From contig JARIBI010000116.1 in the NCBI GenBank assembly GCA_029257435.1, forward strand, positions 1-37,719: a stretch of DNA of 37,719 nt, read 5' to 3'. Origin of the DNA: Sporosarcina sp. Lineage in GTDB: Bacteria; Bacillota; Bacilli; Bacillales_A; Planococcaceae. The position numbers and the translations under genes were made by a program. The notes under the pieces are model-generated. The model made no database searches. It was not told the origin of the DNA and was given only the letters and a program-made list of their open reading frames with translations. Position 1 is the stretch's first letter. Each line of letters opens with the position of its first letter. This document shows positions 1 through 8,079 of the stretch, piece by piece.

Positions 1-29
1 CCGTTCAAGAAAACACTATCAAAAATAGA

Positions 30-70
30 TGAGGCTCAGGGCGGTGGCTTGCCACAAGCCAAGTGCCTCA
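30..70. repeat. nested inverted repeat upstream of rep
   Basis: The outer arms TGAGGC (30-35) and GCCTCA (65-70) are perfect complements. They enclose a second hairpin, TGGCTT (45-50) with AAGCCA (56-61), around a 5-base loop. It sits within the origin-like region just before the replication protein and could be part of an origin or a protein binding site. The structure is visible; the role is inferred. Confidence 0.55.
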
Positions 71-77
71 GTTAAAA

Positions 78-107
78 CTTGCGTGTATTACTTGACATAC
101 ACGCAAG
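78..107 (+). other. putative double-strand origin (nick-site hairpin)
   Basis: A perfect 11-bp inverted repeat (78-88 with 97-107) encloses the 8-base loop TACTTGAC. The top of the hairpin reads ACTTGACA at 90-97. This is one base from ACTTGATA, the nick core of phiX174 (cut after the G), and close to the TCTTGATA of the pC194 plasmid family. It lies about 35 bases before a HUH replication protein of that superfamily. Predicted nick is between 94 and 95. An exposed nick sequence in a hairpin loop next to its rep gene is the usual layout of a rolling-circle origin. TTGACA at 92-97 also looks like a -35 box, but no good -10 follows. Confidence 0.5.
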
Positions 108-140
108 ATAAGCTGAATAGAACAAGAAAAGAGCTTGAAA

Positions 141-995
141 ATGGCTGAATATAATTCGAAAATCATTAGATTTGATAACTATTTAGAAATTATACGATAT
201 GGAGAAAATCGAATAAGGGCACCATCTAAAAATAATAATTCTAATCAAATTTTAAAGCCTAGTGAAGTTGATGAGGAAGCTCAAAAAAAACGAACTTTAG
301 AGCAAGCATACCGAATAAAAAGGAAAATTAAATATTACTGCCTCTCAAATAATTTTGATTTATTCTGGACACTAACATTGAATGACAACAAGGTTAATGC
401 TAAAAACTATGAGTATTCTAGAAAACGACTACAAGCTTGGCTTAAATATCAGCGCGAAAAATACGGGAAATTTAATTACTTGTTTATACCTGAATTGCAT
501 AAGTCAGGAAGAATTCATTTTCATGGTGTAACAGGAGGTCTATGCCCGCTACTTGTAGAAGCTCGTAGTTCAAAAAGTAATAGGCTTATCAAGAAAAGTG
601 GTATTCAGATTTATAATGCCGAAAATTGGCAGAATGGATTTAGTACAGTTTCAAAAATTCAAAGTAAAGAAAGAGCTGCTAACTATATAACGAAATATAT
701 CACGAAAGAGTTGATCGAAATACCTAGTGCATTTAATCAACCGAGATACTTTGTAAGTCGTGGATTGAAACAACCTGAAATCTCTTATGATGAGCTTCCA
801 GATAATTATTTCAAAGATTTTAAGCCATCATTTGTTGTTGGCGAGAGGAATCTAATCGATAACGAATTTGAAGCTGATGTGTCCATTTACCGCCTTGACA
901 TTTCAGGAGTAGGAGAAATAATCCAAAATGAAACACCTGAAACAGTTTGGAAATTAAGAAAAATAAAAAGCCCTGACGGCAATCAGGGCTCCTGA
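141..995 (+). CDS. rolling-circle replication initiator (HUH Rep, ORF2/G2P-like)
   Basis: Likely nicks one strand at an origin and starts rolling-circle replication of the element after excision. Numbering from an in-frame TTG at 135 (286 aa), motif 1 is FWTLTLN at about 77-83. Motif 2 is the HUH metal-binding IHFH (His128, His130). Motif 3 is YITKYITK (Tyr184 and Tyr188), two tyrosines three residues apart as in phiX174 gpA-type proteins (superfamily I). I prefer ATG 141, with GAAAAGAG seven bases upstream; TTG 135 is possible. The gene is AT-rich with many lysines, unlike the chromosomal genes downstream. A terminator-like hairpin overlaps its last codons. It could instead be a mobilisation relaxase, but the short length and the origin-like hairpin favour replication. 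Confidence 0.75.
   Translation: MAEYNSKIIRFDNYLEIIRYGENRIRAPSKNNNSNQILKPSEVDEEAQKKRTLEQAYRIKRKIKYYCLSNNFDLFWTLTLNDNKVNAKNYEYSRKRLQAWLKYQREKYGKFNYLFIPELHKSGRIHFHGVTGGLCPLLVEARSSKSNRLIKKSGIQIYNAENWQNGFSTVSKIQSKERAANYITKYITKELIEIPSAFNQPRYFVSRGLKQPEISYDELPDNYFKDFKPSFVVGERNLIDNEFEADVSIYRLDISGVGEIIQNETPETVWKLRKIKSPDGNQGS
969..990. terminator. hairpin overlapping the rep stop, terminator-like on the minus strand
   Basis: A perfect 8-bp stem, AGCCCTGA (969-976) and TCAGGGCT (983-990), surrounds a 6-base loop inside the final codons of rep. On the plus strand it is followed only by CCTGAAAATAATTTTA. On the minus strand the stem is followed by a T-rich run (complement of 955-968), so it fits better as a terminator for leftward transcription, or as a weak bidirectional one. 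Confidence 0.5.
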
Positions 996-1051
996 AAATA
1001 ATTTTATAATGTCACTATATCATATTTGATTGGTGCATAAAGAGGTGCGAT

Positions 1052-1300
1052 ATGAAAATAAAATATGTGTCTGTTGAAAATAGTCATGCTTTGTATGGGA
1101 ATAAGAAATCCATGTTAATACGATATGAGGGTTTAAATATTTATACCCTCAATCGTTGGCTATCAGAAATGAGAGCTAATAAGCAGTTTAGAGCTGGTGT
1201 AATAAACCCAACTCATAAATTAGTTTTTATCAATTTCAAGACTTTTGAAGAATTTCTTTACTGGAAACAACATGGCTATTCAAGAATTAAAGCAAAATAA
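1052..1300 (+). CDS. small basic protein, possible excisionase-like DNA-binding protein
   Basis: An 82-residue protein with a good ribosome binding site (AGAGGTG, 1041-1047). It sits between the replication gene and the integrase, where many Firmicutes elements carry an excisionase. The pattern TLNRWLSEMRAN (about 32-43), then NPTHKLVFINFKTFEEFLYWK split over 52-72, resembles the helix, wing and closing-helix layout of small winged-helix excisionases. I do not recognise a specific family, so the function is inferred mainly from position and fold pattern. It is followed by a hairpin terminator that separates it from the integrase. Confidence 0.6.
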   Translation: MKIKYVSVENSHALYGNKKSMLIRYEGLNIYTLNRWLSEMRANKQFRAGVINPTHKLVFINFKTFEEFLYWKQHGYSRIKAK

Positions 1301-1308
1301 GCGTGTGT

Positions 1309-1354
1309 ATGATAAAATAGGATTAGCTAATCAGAATTCTATTTTATCTTTTTT
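1309..1354 (+). terminator. intrinsic terminator before the integrase
   Basis: GATAAAATAG (1311-1320) pairs perfectly with CTATTTTATC (1339-1348), extended inward by one A-T and one G-U pair, and is followed by six T (1349-1354). The loop side contains the palindrome GATTAGCTAATC (1321-1332). It should end transcription from the small gene, so int probably has its own promoter or depends on read-through. Confidence 0.65.
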
Positions 1355-1380
1355 CAGACCATGACTGGAGAGAATAGAAT

Positions 1381-2637
1381 ATGTATTTTGAAGAAAGAAA
1401 AAATAAAAATGGGGATTCATTTTTTGTAGCTACTGAACGCTATGTTGATCCTTTAACTGGTAAAAGAAAGCGTGCTTCTATTGTTTACCATACCAACACT
1501 ACAAGAGCAAGACGGCAAGCTGAGCGTGAGTTAGTTGATAAGATTGATGAACTTATTTCAAAGAAGCAAGGGTTTTTCAAAGGTTCGTCAATGGTAACAT
1601 TTAGTGACCTCAAAAAAAGTTGGTTTGATGCATGGCAAACAACTGTTAAACCACAAACAATCAGACGTGAGATTCTTGTAATTGATAGACTTTCCGAGCT
1701 GATCGCTGATGATATATTACTTAATAATATTACGCCTTTACTTATTCAAAACTGCTTAAATGAGTATAGAGGGAAATACAAATCTACTCATTCAACCATG
1801 CAACATATCAAATGCACGTTGAATAAAATATTCGATTATGGCGTTTTGCATAATGCTATTGCATTTTCTCCATCTAGAGTTGTCAAACTCAACGCAACTG
1901 TTGAAGAAAAACGAGCAAAGAAAAAAAGACTTGAAATGAAATTTTTAGATGAGAGGGAAGTAAATGCTCTACTTTCTGAACTCAAAAATCGTAGAAATAA
2001 GAATTATTATGATTTGACTCTATTTCTTATTGGAACAGGTTGTCGAATTGGAGAAGCCTCTGCACTGGCTGAATCTGATATTGATTTTGAAAATTACTTA
2101 GTATCAATTGACAAATCCTTGCAAGCTCATGATTTGAGAGTTGATGAATTTTATCTTGATACAACAAAGACTGTGGCGAGTGAACGAGTGGAACAACTGC
2201 CTGAATTCGTTATGCAGGCTTTGGGACGTGTGATTGAACGGAATAAGAAATTTGATAATCACATAGAAAACTTCCCATCAGTAGCATTTAAGAAGGTTGA
2301 TTTCCTATTCAGAACTGAATATGGTGCTCCTATTACTTCTCACAGTTTTAGAGAAATTCTAGGACGAGTTAACAAATTATTACAAGTGAACTGTCAGGAA
2401 AAGTATGGCTTTGAGTGGAAGAAAAATGCAGTTCCTCACAGTTTTCGACATGTTCATATTTCTGTACTAAGAAATGACCCAACAATTTCGCTTAAAGAAA
2501 TTCAAGAAAGAGTGGGACATGTTCAAGAAGAAACAACAAATGGCTACACGCACTTATTGAATGCATCTCAAGAAAAGTCAGTAGGAGCAATCAACCGATT
2601 TATAGAGAAAATGGGAGTAAACGATTTTATGGCTTGA
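1381..2637 (+). CDS. int: tyrosine site-specific integrase of the integrated element
   Basis: Phage/ICE-type tyrosine recombinase of 418 aa that would integrate and excise the element. Residues 1-60 form the arm-binding domain (the start, MYFEERKNKNG, is typical). About 70-165 is the SAM-like core-binding domain, and 190-400 the catalytic domain. Visible catalytic residues are Arg222 (GCRIGEA), Lys263 (TTKTVAS), His353 and Arg356 (HSFRH), His380 (VGH) and Tyr389 (GYTH), so the enzyme looks intact. The start is ATG 1381 behind GGAGAG. The stop lies 88 bases before rbgA, with tandem repeats in between, so the gene sits at the very end of the element as is usual for integrases next to their att site. 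Confidence 0.93.
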   Translation: MYFEERKNKNGDSFFVATERYVDPLTGKRKRASIVYHTNTTRARRQAERELVDKIDELISKKQGFFKGSSMVTFSDLKKSWFDAWQTTVKPQTIRREILVIDRLSELIADDILLNNITPLLIQNCLNEYRGKYKSTHSTMQHIKCTLNKIFDYGVLHNAIAFSPSRVVKLNATVEEKRAKKKRLEMKFLDEREVNALLSELKNRRNKNYYDLTLFLIGTGCRIGEASALAESDIDFENYLVSIDKSLQAHDLRVDEFYLDTTKTVASERVEQLPEFVMQALGRVIERNKKFDNHIENFPSVAFKKVDFLFRTEYGAPITSHSFREILGRVNKLLQVNCQEKYGFEWKKNAVPHSFRHVHISVLRNDPTISLKEIQERVGHVQEETTNGYTHLLNASQEKSVGAINRFIEKMGVNDFMA

Positions 2638-2647
2638 AAAGTTTTTT

Positions 2648-2669
2648 TTGCCCAAAAATTGCCCAAAAA
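2648..2669 (+). repeat. tandem 11-bp direct repeats, probable integrase arm-type sites
   Basis: TTGCCCAAAAA occurs twice back to back (2648-2658 and 2659-2669), directly after the integrase stop. Short direct repeats of this kind next to int genes are typical binding sites for the N-terminal arm-binding domain. The crossover site would be expected just to the right, within 2670-2710, but the matching left junction is outside the window, so the core cannot be defined. Confidence 0.55.
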
Positions 2670-2724
2670 CAGAAAAAAAAAGCTGATAAGGTTGCAAAGC
2701 CTTGATACAAAAGGAGTTATAAAT

Positions 2725-3582
2725 ATGAGTACCATACAATGGTTTCCCGGTCACATGGCGAAAGCCCGAAGAGAAGTAACCGAACAGTTAAAACTTGTAG
2801 ATATTGTTTTTGAACTTGTAGATGCACGGCTTCCATTATCTTCTCGGAATCCGATGATTGATGAAGTCATTCATCAAAAACCAAGAATACTGATATTAAA
2901 CAAAATGGACTTGGCAGATGAACATGAAACTGCTAAGTGGATCCGATATTTTGATGATCAAGGCATTCGTGCAGTCGCAATTAACTCGTTTGAAGGCAAA
3001 GGGCTGCAGGCGGTAACGAAAGCGGCTAAAGAAGTGCTCGCGCCCAAAATTGAGCGGATGAAAAAGCGCGGAATCCGGCCCGGTGCAATTCGTGCGATGA
3101 TCGTTGGAATTCCGAACGTTGGAAAATCAACGCTGATTAATCGACTTGCTCATAAAAACATAGCGAAAACAGGAAATAAGCCAGGGGTAACTAAAGCACA
3201 GCAATGGATTAAGTACGAAAAAGAACTGGAATTGCTTGATACTCCAGGTATTCTATGGCCGAAGTTCGAAGATCCGGAGACCGGTCAGAAACTTGCATTG
3301 ACGGGGGCTATTAAAGATACGATTGTGAACATGGAAGATTTGGCGATGTACGGATTGCGGTTTTTATCAAACCGGTACTCTGGCCGTTTAGAAGAACGGT
3401 ATGGATTTGCGACTGTAGAGAACAACATAGCAGAATTGTTTGAAGCAGTAGGTGTACGCCGCAAAGCTTATACAACTGGCGGAGAAATCGATTATGACAA
3501 AGTTGCAGAACTGATCATACAAGACGTCAGAACTGGGAATTTTGGAAGATTGACATTCGACTGGACAGAAGAACAGGAATGA
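2725..3582 (+). CDS. rbgA: ribosome biogenesis GTPase RbgA (YlqF)
   Basis: Circularly permuted GTPase needed for a late step in 50S subunit assembly. The G motifs appear in permuted order: G4 NKMD (59-62), G1 GIPNVGKST (128-136), G2 T156 in PGVT, G3 DTPG (172-175). His9 in the N-terminal WFPGHMAKA is the residue used for GTP hydrolysis in the B. subtilis enzyme. The length of 285 aa is normal. The start is ATG 2725 behind AAGGAG (2711-2716); the frame stays open further upstream, but that part is low-complexity element DNA. In B. subtilis this gene follows rplS; here the integrated element lies immediately upstream, so its normal promoter may be displaced. Confidence 0.97.
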   Translation: MSTIQWFPGHMAKARREVTEQLKLVDIVFELVDARLPLSSRNPMIDEVIHQKPRILILNKMDLADEHETAKWIRYFDDQGIRAVAINSFEGKGLQAVTKAAKEVLAPKIERMKKRGIRPGAIRAMIVGIPNVGKSTLINRLAHKNIAKTGNKPGVTKAQQWIKYEKELELLDTPGILWPKFEDPETGQKLALTGAIKDTIVNMEDLAMYGLRFLSNRYSGRLEERYGFATVENNIAELFEAVGVRRKAYTTGGEIDYDKVAELIIQDVRTGNFGRLTFDWTEEQE

Positions 3583-3587
3583 CCTAG

Positions 3588-3615
3588 CCGGAGCCGGCAC
3601 CTGGCTTCGGTTTTT
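3588..3615 (+). terminator. intrinsic terminator after rbgA
   Basis: CCGGAGCC (3588-3595) pairs with GGCTTCGG (3603-3610, one G-U) around a 7-base loop and is followed by five T. Confidence 0.8.
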
Positions 3616-3685
3616 GTGTATCTAAAAGTCAGCGCAGTAACCGATAATAGAAGTAAGGAACTGAATAAGGATGGAAGGTGAGCAT

Positions 3686-4468
3686 GTGAAAACTATACAA
3701 GCGATCAAATTACAACTAAAAGAAACGAATGAGCCCGAACCTTGGATGGCGGAGCTGATGGCAGATTCACGCAAGGGAGTACAGCAGGCGCTGAACAGCT
3801 GGAATCGAGCGTATGAAAAGCGCTGCGCATCTTTAGCTAACCATATAGAAAAACAGCAGTTTGATGCATCGTTTGCACCGTTTTCAGGCGCTAAAGTAGC
3901 TGGGACGGACGAAGCCGGCAGGGGTCCGTTAGCGGGTCCTGTGGTGACAGCAGCTGTCATTCTTCCGCTTGAAGCAGACGAGTTGATCGGATTGGATGAC
4001 TCTAAGCAGATCCCTAAAAACGAACGTGAGCGTCTTGCGGAAATTATCAAGCGGATCGCGGTAGCCTGGTCTGTTCATGTGCAGCCGGCAGAACGAATCG
4101 ATGAAATTAATATATACGCAGCTACTCGTGAATCGATGGAACAGGCGATTTGCACATTGTCTGTTCAACCCGATCAAGTCCTTGCGGATGCGATGCCTTT
4201 GTCTGTGAACTGCCCATCTGCCTCCATTGTAAAAGGGGATGCTCAAAGTTTAACGATCGCTGCTGCTTCCATACTTGCGAAAACAACTCGGGATCAGTTA
4301 ATGGACAACTTGCATGAGGAATATCCCATGTACCGTTTTGATAAACATGCTGGCTATGGGACGCCAGAGCACCTGAAGGCTCTTGAAGAGTGTGGTCCAT
4401 CTGTTCACCACCGTAAAACATTCGAGCCCATTAAAACAATGATCGCAAGAAAGGCGGCCCCCTTATGA
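3686..4468 (+). CDS. rnhB: ribonuclease HII
   Basis: Cleaves the RNA strand of RNA-DNA hybrids and single ribonucleotides in DNA. The core motif GTDEAGRGPLAGPVV supplies Asp75 and Glu76 and the G-R-G substrate-recognition turn. LADAM (Asp168) and AKTTRD give the other catalytic aspartates. It is about 260 aa with the N-terminal extension usual for Bacillus RnhB. I chose GTG 3686 because GGAAGGTGA lies just upstream and the protein then begins KTIQAIK, like homologues; ATG 3671 in frame is an alternative. The stop overlaps the start of ylqG (ATGA), implying translational coupling. Confidence 0.95.
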   Translation: MKTIQAIKLQLKETNEPEPWMAELMADSRKGVQQALNSWNRAYEKRCASLANHIEKQQFDASFAPFSGAKVAGTDEAGRGPLAGPVVTAAVILPLEADELIGLDDSKQIPKNERERLAEIIKRIAVAWSVHVQPAERIDEINIYAATRESMEQAICTLSVQPDQVLADAMPLSVNCPSASIVKGDAQSLTIAAASILAKTTRDQLMDNLHEEYPMYRFDKHAGYGTPEHLKALEECGPSVHHRKTFEPIKTMIARKAAPL

Positions 4469-6495
4469 ACAATCCGTCTATAACCCCAAACCTCAGCTCA
4501 GCTAATATTGGAAACATGCAATCAGCGCAGCCCGCTCAACTAAAGGAAGGGCAACTATTTCACGGAACCATCAAGCAACTGTATCCGGGTAAAATGGCAG
4601 AAGTCCAAATCGGCACCCAAAAGCTGAATGCAAAATTAGAAGTCCCGCTAAAGGCAGGAGATTCTTATTATTTTCAAGTGAAATCCACTGAGCCTGAACT
4701 ACAATTGAAACTAGTTTCTGGACCTCATGCCCAAGGAGAAAGTCAAAGTGCGAAAATCGGCAGTCTTCTCGAAACGCTGCAACTCACGAAGACTCCTGAA
4801 ATGCGTAAACTTGTTGACTTTTTCATGAAACAGCAAATTCCAATCACGCGAGAATCATTGATTGCAGGTGAAACGCTTCTGAAGCAAACACCCCCGGCAC
4901 AACAGCAGGAAGCACTTCAATCGATAGGGAAGTTAGTAACTCTTAAGTTGCCTATAACACCTCAATTGTTTCAAGCGATGATGGGAATTGAAACAAAGGC
5001 AGGACTTCACGGTGTACTCGATAAACTTCAGCTGGCCGTAAAGGACGATAATAAAATACCTGTTGCTCAAAAGACGGATATCCAAACAATTCTGCAGCAA
5101 ATTAAACAGCCTTTATTGGAAACCAATGGAGGGAAGCTGTTGGCACAAACGCTATCAGCAGCTTTGGACAAATCTGCTCCGCCTGAACTGCGGTTTCAAG
5201 CTGTTCAACTTCTGAAGACAGCGGGAATCTTACCTCCGCAAACGTCACTTGCCAATCTGCCGAAGGTGTTAGCGGAACTTGTAAGTTCATCTCAAAAGAC
5301 GGAAACTCAAATTCAGGCAGTTGAAAAGCAAGCGGCCCAACAGACAAAGTCGACTTTTGGTAAAACGGGTTCGTCGGAAACTGAGCCTAAAATTGACGCT
5401 AAGCAGTTGTTGACAATGCTTCAACAGTCGGCTGTCGGTGTAACTAAACTGTCACCTGAAGTTTCTGCGGGCCTTCAGCGGAACATTCAGCAATCGGATT
5501 TGCCGGCAGATGTGAAAACTCAATTAATGAATTTATTAACAACGCAATCCAAAACTAGTGGAACTGCAAATACTTTAGTTTCAAAATTTAGTGAGATATT
5601 ATTCAGTGAATCTGCAAAACAGATGCTACCTAGCCAAAATACTGTTCAGACATCAATGAATCTGACCAATAGGGATCAGAATTCAACAGTTGTCCAGAGC
5701 ACTGTGCCGAACGCAACACAATCGGGATTGCCGGTTCTGCTGCAAGGAATGCTGAATGCTCAAGGCGGGCAAGAAAAACTATTTGTACTCGTTAGGCAGG
5801 CGATGCAATCAGATTCGCCGGTCATTCAATCTTTCGTAGCAGCTGCAGAAGCAGCTGTAAGTGACGAACTCTCAGGAAGCACGGTTAAACAAGCCATACA
5901 ATCTGTATTGGCGAAAATGGGTGTTCACTATGAAGCGGGCCTCGCAGCAAAAGATCCTCATATTGCCCAAATTCGGGACTCTCTGAAACCGCAGCTGGTT
6001 GCGCTATTGCAAGAGGGAGCAGCCGGAGCGGGACTTCGGGATGCAGCTGAAACAGTCGTTTCAAGACTGAATGGACAGCCGCTGCAATCCGCCGAATCGG
6101 GTGTTCAACAGCAAATAATCATGCAAGTGCCGCTTAAGCTGCAAGGCAGGAAAATCGATGCCACGATTGAATGGAACGGACGAATGAAAGAGAACGGGAA
6201 AATTGACCCGGATCATGCACGTGTTCTGTTTTACTTGGATCTTGAAACCATCCAGAAAACTGTAGTTGATATGCAAGTTCAGAACAAAGTGGTCACATTG
6301 ACTATTTTTAACGAAGATCCTGCATTGAAAATGGTTGGAGAGCTGCTTCAGGATAGACTGGCAGAAGGGTTGGAGACGGAGGGGTATCAGCTTTCGGCTG
6401 TCCGGTTCAAGCCGTTTCAAGAAGATGTTAAACCTTCAAAAAAATCGTCCTTGTCTGCAGAGAACGGAACACTAGGAGTCGATTTCCGGATATGA
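4465..6495 (+). CDS. ylqG: YlqG-like protein with FliK-type C-terminal domain
   Basis: A 676-aa cytoplasmic protein with no signal or membrane segment. Most of it is Gln/Ser/Thr-rich and helical with low conservation. The C-terminus (about 585-653) aligns by eye with the hook-length control domain of FliK: ARVLFYLDLE at the start, a beta-rich VVTLTIF, then a helix and YQLSAVRF. This matches the corresponding part of the true FliK at 24862. It overlaps rnhB upstream and ylqH downstream by 4 bases each, so the three are probably translated together. B. subtilis has ylqG and ylqH at the same place. Its job is not known to me; a substrate-specificity or scaffolding role with YlqH is inference. 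Confidence 0.8.
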   Translation: MNNPSITPNLSSANIGNMQSAQPAQLKEGQLFHGTIKQLYPGKMAEVQIGTQKLNAKLEVPLKAGDSYYFQVKSTEPELQLKLVSGPHAQGESQSAKIGSLLETLQLTKTPEMRKLVDFFMKQQIPITRESLIAGETLLKQTPPAQQQEALQSIGKLVTLKLPITPQLFQAMMGIETKAGLHGVLDKLQLAVKDDNKIPVAQKTDIQTILQQIKQPLLETNGGKLLAQTLSAALDKSAPPELRFQAVQLLKTAGILPPQTSLANLPKVLAELVSSSQKTETQIQAVEKQAAQQTKSTFGKTGSSETEPKIDAKQLLTMLQQSAVGVTKLSPEVSAGLQRNIQQSDLPADVKTQLMNLLTTQSKTSGTANTLVSKFSEILFSESAKQMLPSQNTVQTSMNLTNRDQNSTVVQSTVPNATQSGLPVLLQGMLNAQGGQEKLFVLVRQAMQSDSPVIQSFVAAAEAAVSDELSGSTVKQAIQSVLAKMGVHYEAGLAAKDPHIAQIRDSLKPQLVALLQEGAAGAGLRDAAETVVSRLNGQPLQSAESGVQQQIIMQVPLKLQGRKIDATIEWNGRMKENGKIDPDHARVLFYLDLETIQKTVVDMQVQNKVVTLTIFNEDPALKMVGELLQDRLAEGLETEGYQLSAVRFKPFQEDVKPSKKSSLSAENGTLGVDFRI

Positions 6496-6773
6496 GTGAA
6501 AAACGATACAAACGCCGTGAAGCAGTCGCGTTAACCTATATGCCAGAGCTGAATGAGGCACCAAAAGTGACAGCCAAAGGAAAAGGGCAAGTTGCGGAAA
6601 ATATACTTGAGAAAGCTCGTGAACACGGTGTGCCTATTCAAGAAGACCCAAGTCTAGTTGAATTGCTCGGCCAGCTGGAAGTGAATGAGACGATTCCTGA
6701 CCAACTTTATCAAGCTGTGTCCGAAGTATTGGCATATGTTTACAGATTAGATCGTTCTAAGAGCGGAAAGTAA
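6492..6773 (+). CDS. ylqH: YlqH, free-standing FlhB C-terminal-like protein
   Basis: A 93-aa soluble protein matching only the cytoplasmic fragment that FlhB releases after self-cleavage. EAVALTYMPE aligns with HYAIAIKYTD of the FlhB at 34056, and IPDQLYQAVSEVLAYVYRLD aligns with IPDQFFKAVAEVLAYVYRIQ. The NPTH cleavage motif and all membrane segments are absent. The start ATG overlaps the ylqG stop. Together with the FliK-like YlqG it forms a pair resembling the flagellar export switch, but outside the flagellar operon. Confidence 0.88.
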   Translation: MSEKRYKRREAVALTYMPELNEAPKVTAKGKGQVAENILEKAREHGVPIQEDPSLVELLGQLEVNETIPDQLYQAVSEVLAYVYRLDRSKSGK

Positions 6774-6824
6774 CAGCAAAAACCTGTAATAGAACAGAAA
6801 TTTCGCACTTAACGAATACAAATA

Positions 6825-6853
6825 TGGACATAGTATGACAAGTTTACTACAAT
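6825..6853 (+). promoter_or_regulatory. sigma-A promoter for sucCD
   Basis: TGGACA (6825-6830), a 17-bp spacer and TACAAT (6848-6853) match the vegetative promoter consensus 5/6 and 5/6. They lie about 48 bases before the sucC start. Confidence 0.65.
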
Positions 6854-6900
6854 AGAATACGCAGTAAAGAATAGTTATCAGTTTGATTGGAGGATATAAG

Positions 6901-8061
6901 ATGAATATCCATGAATATCAAGGGAAACAACTGCTTCGTGATTATGGAGTTGCAGCTTCAAAAGGAATTGCAGCATTTTCTCCGGAAGAGGCGGTAAAAG
7001 CAGCGAAAGAACTTGGCACTGAAGTATTTGTCGTGAAAGCGCAAATTCATGCAGGTGGCCGCGGAAAAGCGGGCGGCGTCAAAATTGCTAAAAATCTCGA
7101 TGAAGTCCGTGCGTACGCAAAAGAACTTTTAGGAAAAACATTGGTGACTCACCAAACAGGTCCTGAAGGGAAAGAGGTCAAGCGTTTACTTATCGAAGAA
7201 GGCGCTGACATCAAAAAAGAATACTACATCAGTCTTGTTGTAGACCGTGCTACTGATCGTGTTACACTTATGGGATCTGAAGAAGGCGGAATGGATATTG
7301 AAGAAGTTGCAGAAGCGACTCCTGAAAAGATCTTCCACGAAGTCATCGATCCAGTATCTGGATTAACTGGATTCCAAGCACGCCGTATGGCATTCAACAT
7401 GAACATACCTGCACATCTCGTTAACAAAGCAGCGAAATTCATGACGGGTCTATACCAAGTATTCGTTGAAAAAGATGCATCCATCGTAGAAATCAATCCG
7501 CTTGTAGTAACAGGGGATGATCAGGTGCTTGCACTTGATGCGAAATTCAACTTCGACGACAACGCATTGTTCCGTCACAAGGACATCGTTGAGTTGCGCG
7601 ACTTCGAAGAAGAAGATGCAAAAGAGATTGAAGCATCCAAGTACGACTTGAGCTATATTTCTCTAGACGGAAACATTGGCTGTATGGTCAATGGTGCCGG
7701 ACTTGCTATGGCTACAATGGATACGATCAATTACTACGGCGGTTCACCCGCAAACTTCCTTGACGTTGGGGGCGGCGCGACTGCTGAAAAAGTAACTGAA
7801 GCGTTCAAAATCATTCTTTCTGATGAGCATGTTAAAGGGATTTTCGTTAACATCTTTGGCGGAATCATGAAGTGTGATGTTATTGCTGAAGGTGTCATCA
7901 CAGCAGCGAAAGAAGTCGGCCTTGAAGTACCACTGGTTGTTCGTCTTGAGGGAACAAACGTGGAAAGAGGTAAGGCATTGCTGAACGAATCAGGGCTTAA
8001 TATTATTGCAGCTGGCTCAATGGCAGACGGCGCGCAAAAGATTGTTGAAATCGTAGGCTAA
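6901..8061 (+). CDS. sucC: succinyl-CoA synthetase beta subunit (ADP-forming)
   Basis: The TCA-cycle enzyme that makes ATP from succinyl-CoA; the beta subunit binds nucleotide and succinate. The 386-aa length is normal. It begins [12 protein letters not shown], carries [15 protein letters not shown] in the ATP-grasp domain, and a C-terminal CoA-ligase domain with [17 protein letters not shown]. Start ATG 6901 behind GGAGG (6889-6893), not the upstream in-frame ATG at 6883. It is followed by sucD after 18 bases, as a two-gene operon ended by the terminator at 8991. Confidence 0.98.
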   Translation: MNIHEYQGKQLLRDYGVAASKGIAAFSPEEAVKAAKELGTEVFVVKAQIHAGGRGKAGGVKIAKNLDEVRAYAKELLGKTLVTHQTGPEGKEVKRLLIEEGADIKKEYYISLVVDRATDRVTLMGSEEGGMDIEEVAEATPEKIFHEVIDPVSGLTGFQARRMAFNMNIPAHLVNKAAKFMTGLYQVFVEKDASIVEINPLVVTGDDQVLALDAKFNFDDNALFRHKDIVELRDFEEEDAKEIEASKYDLSYISLDGNIGCMVNGAGLAMATMDTINYYGGSPANFLDVGGGATAEKVTEAFKIILSDEHVKGIFVNIFGGIMKCDVIAEGVITAAKEVGLEVPLVVRLEGTNVERGKALLNESGLNIIAAGSMADGAQKIVEIVG

Positions 8062-8079
8062 GAAAGGCAGGGACAAACG

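Noticed and set aside
92..120. TTGACA at 92-97 as a -35 box for rep
   Set aside because: No acceptable -10 hexamer at 16-18 bases; the bases are better explained as the hairpin loop of the putative origin.
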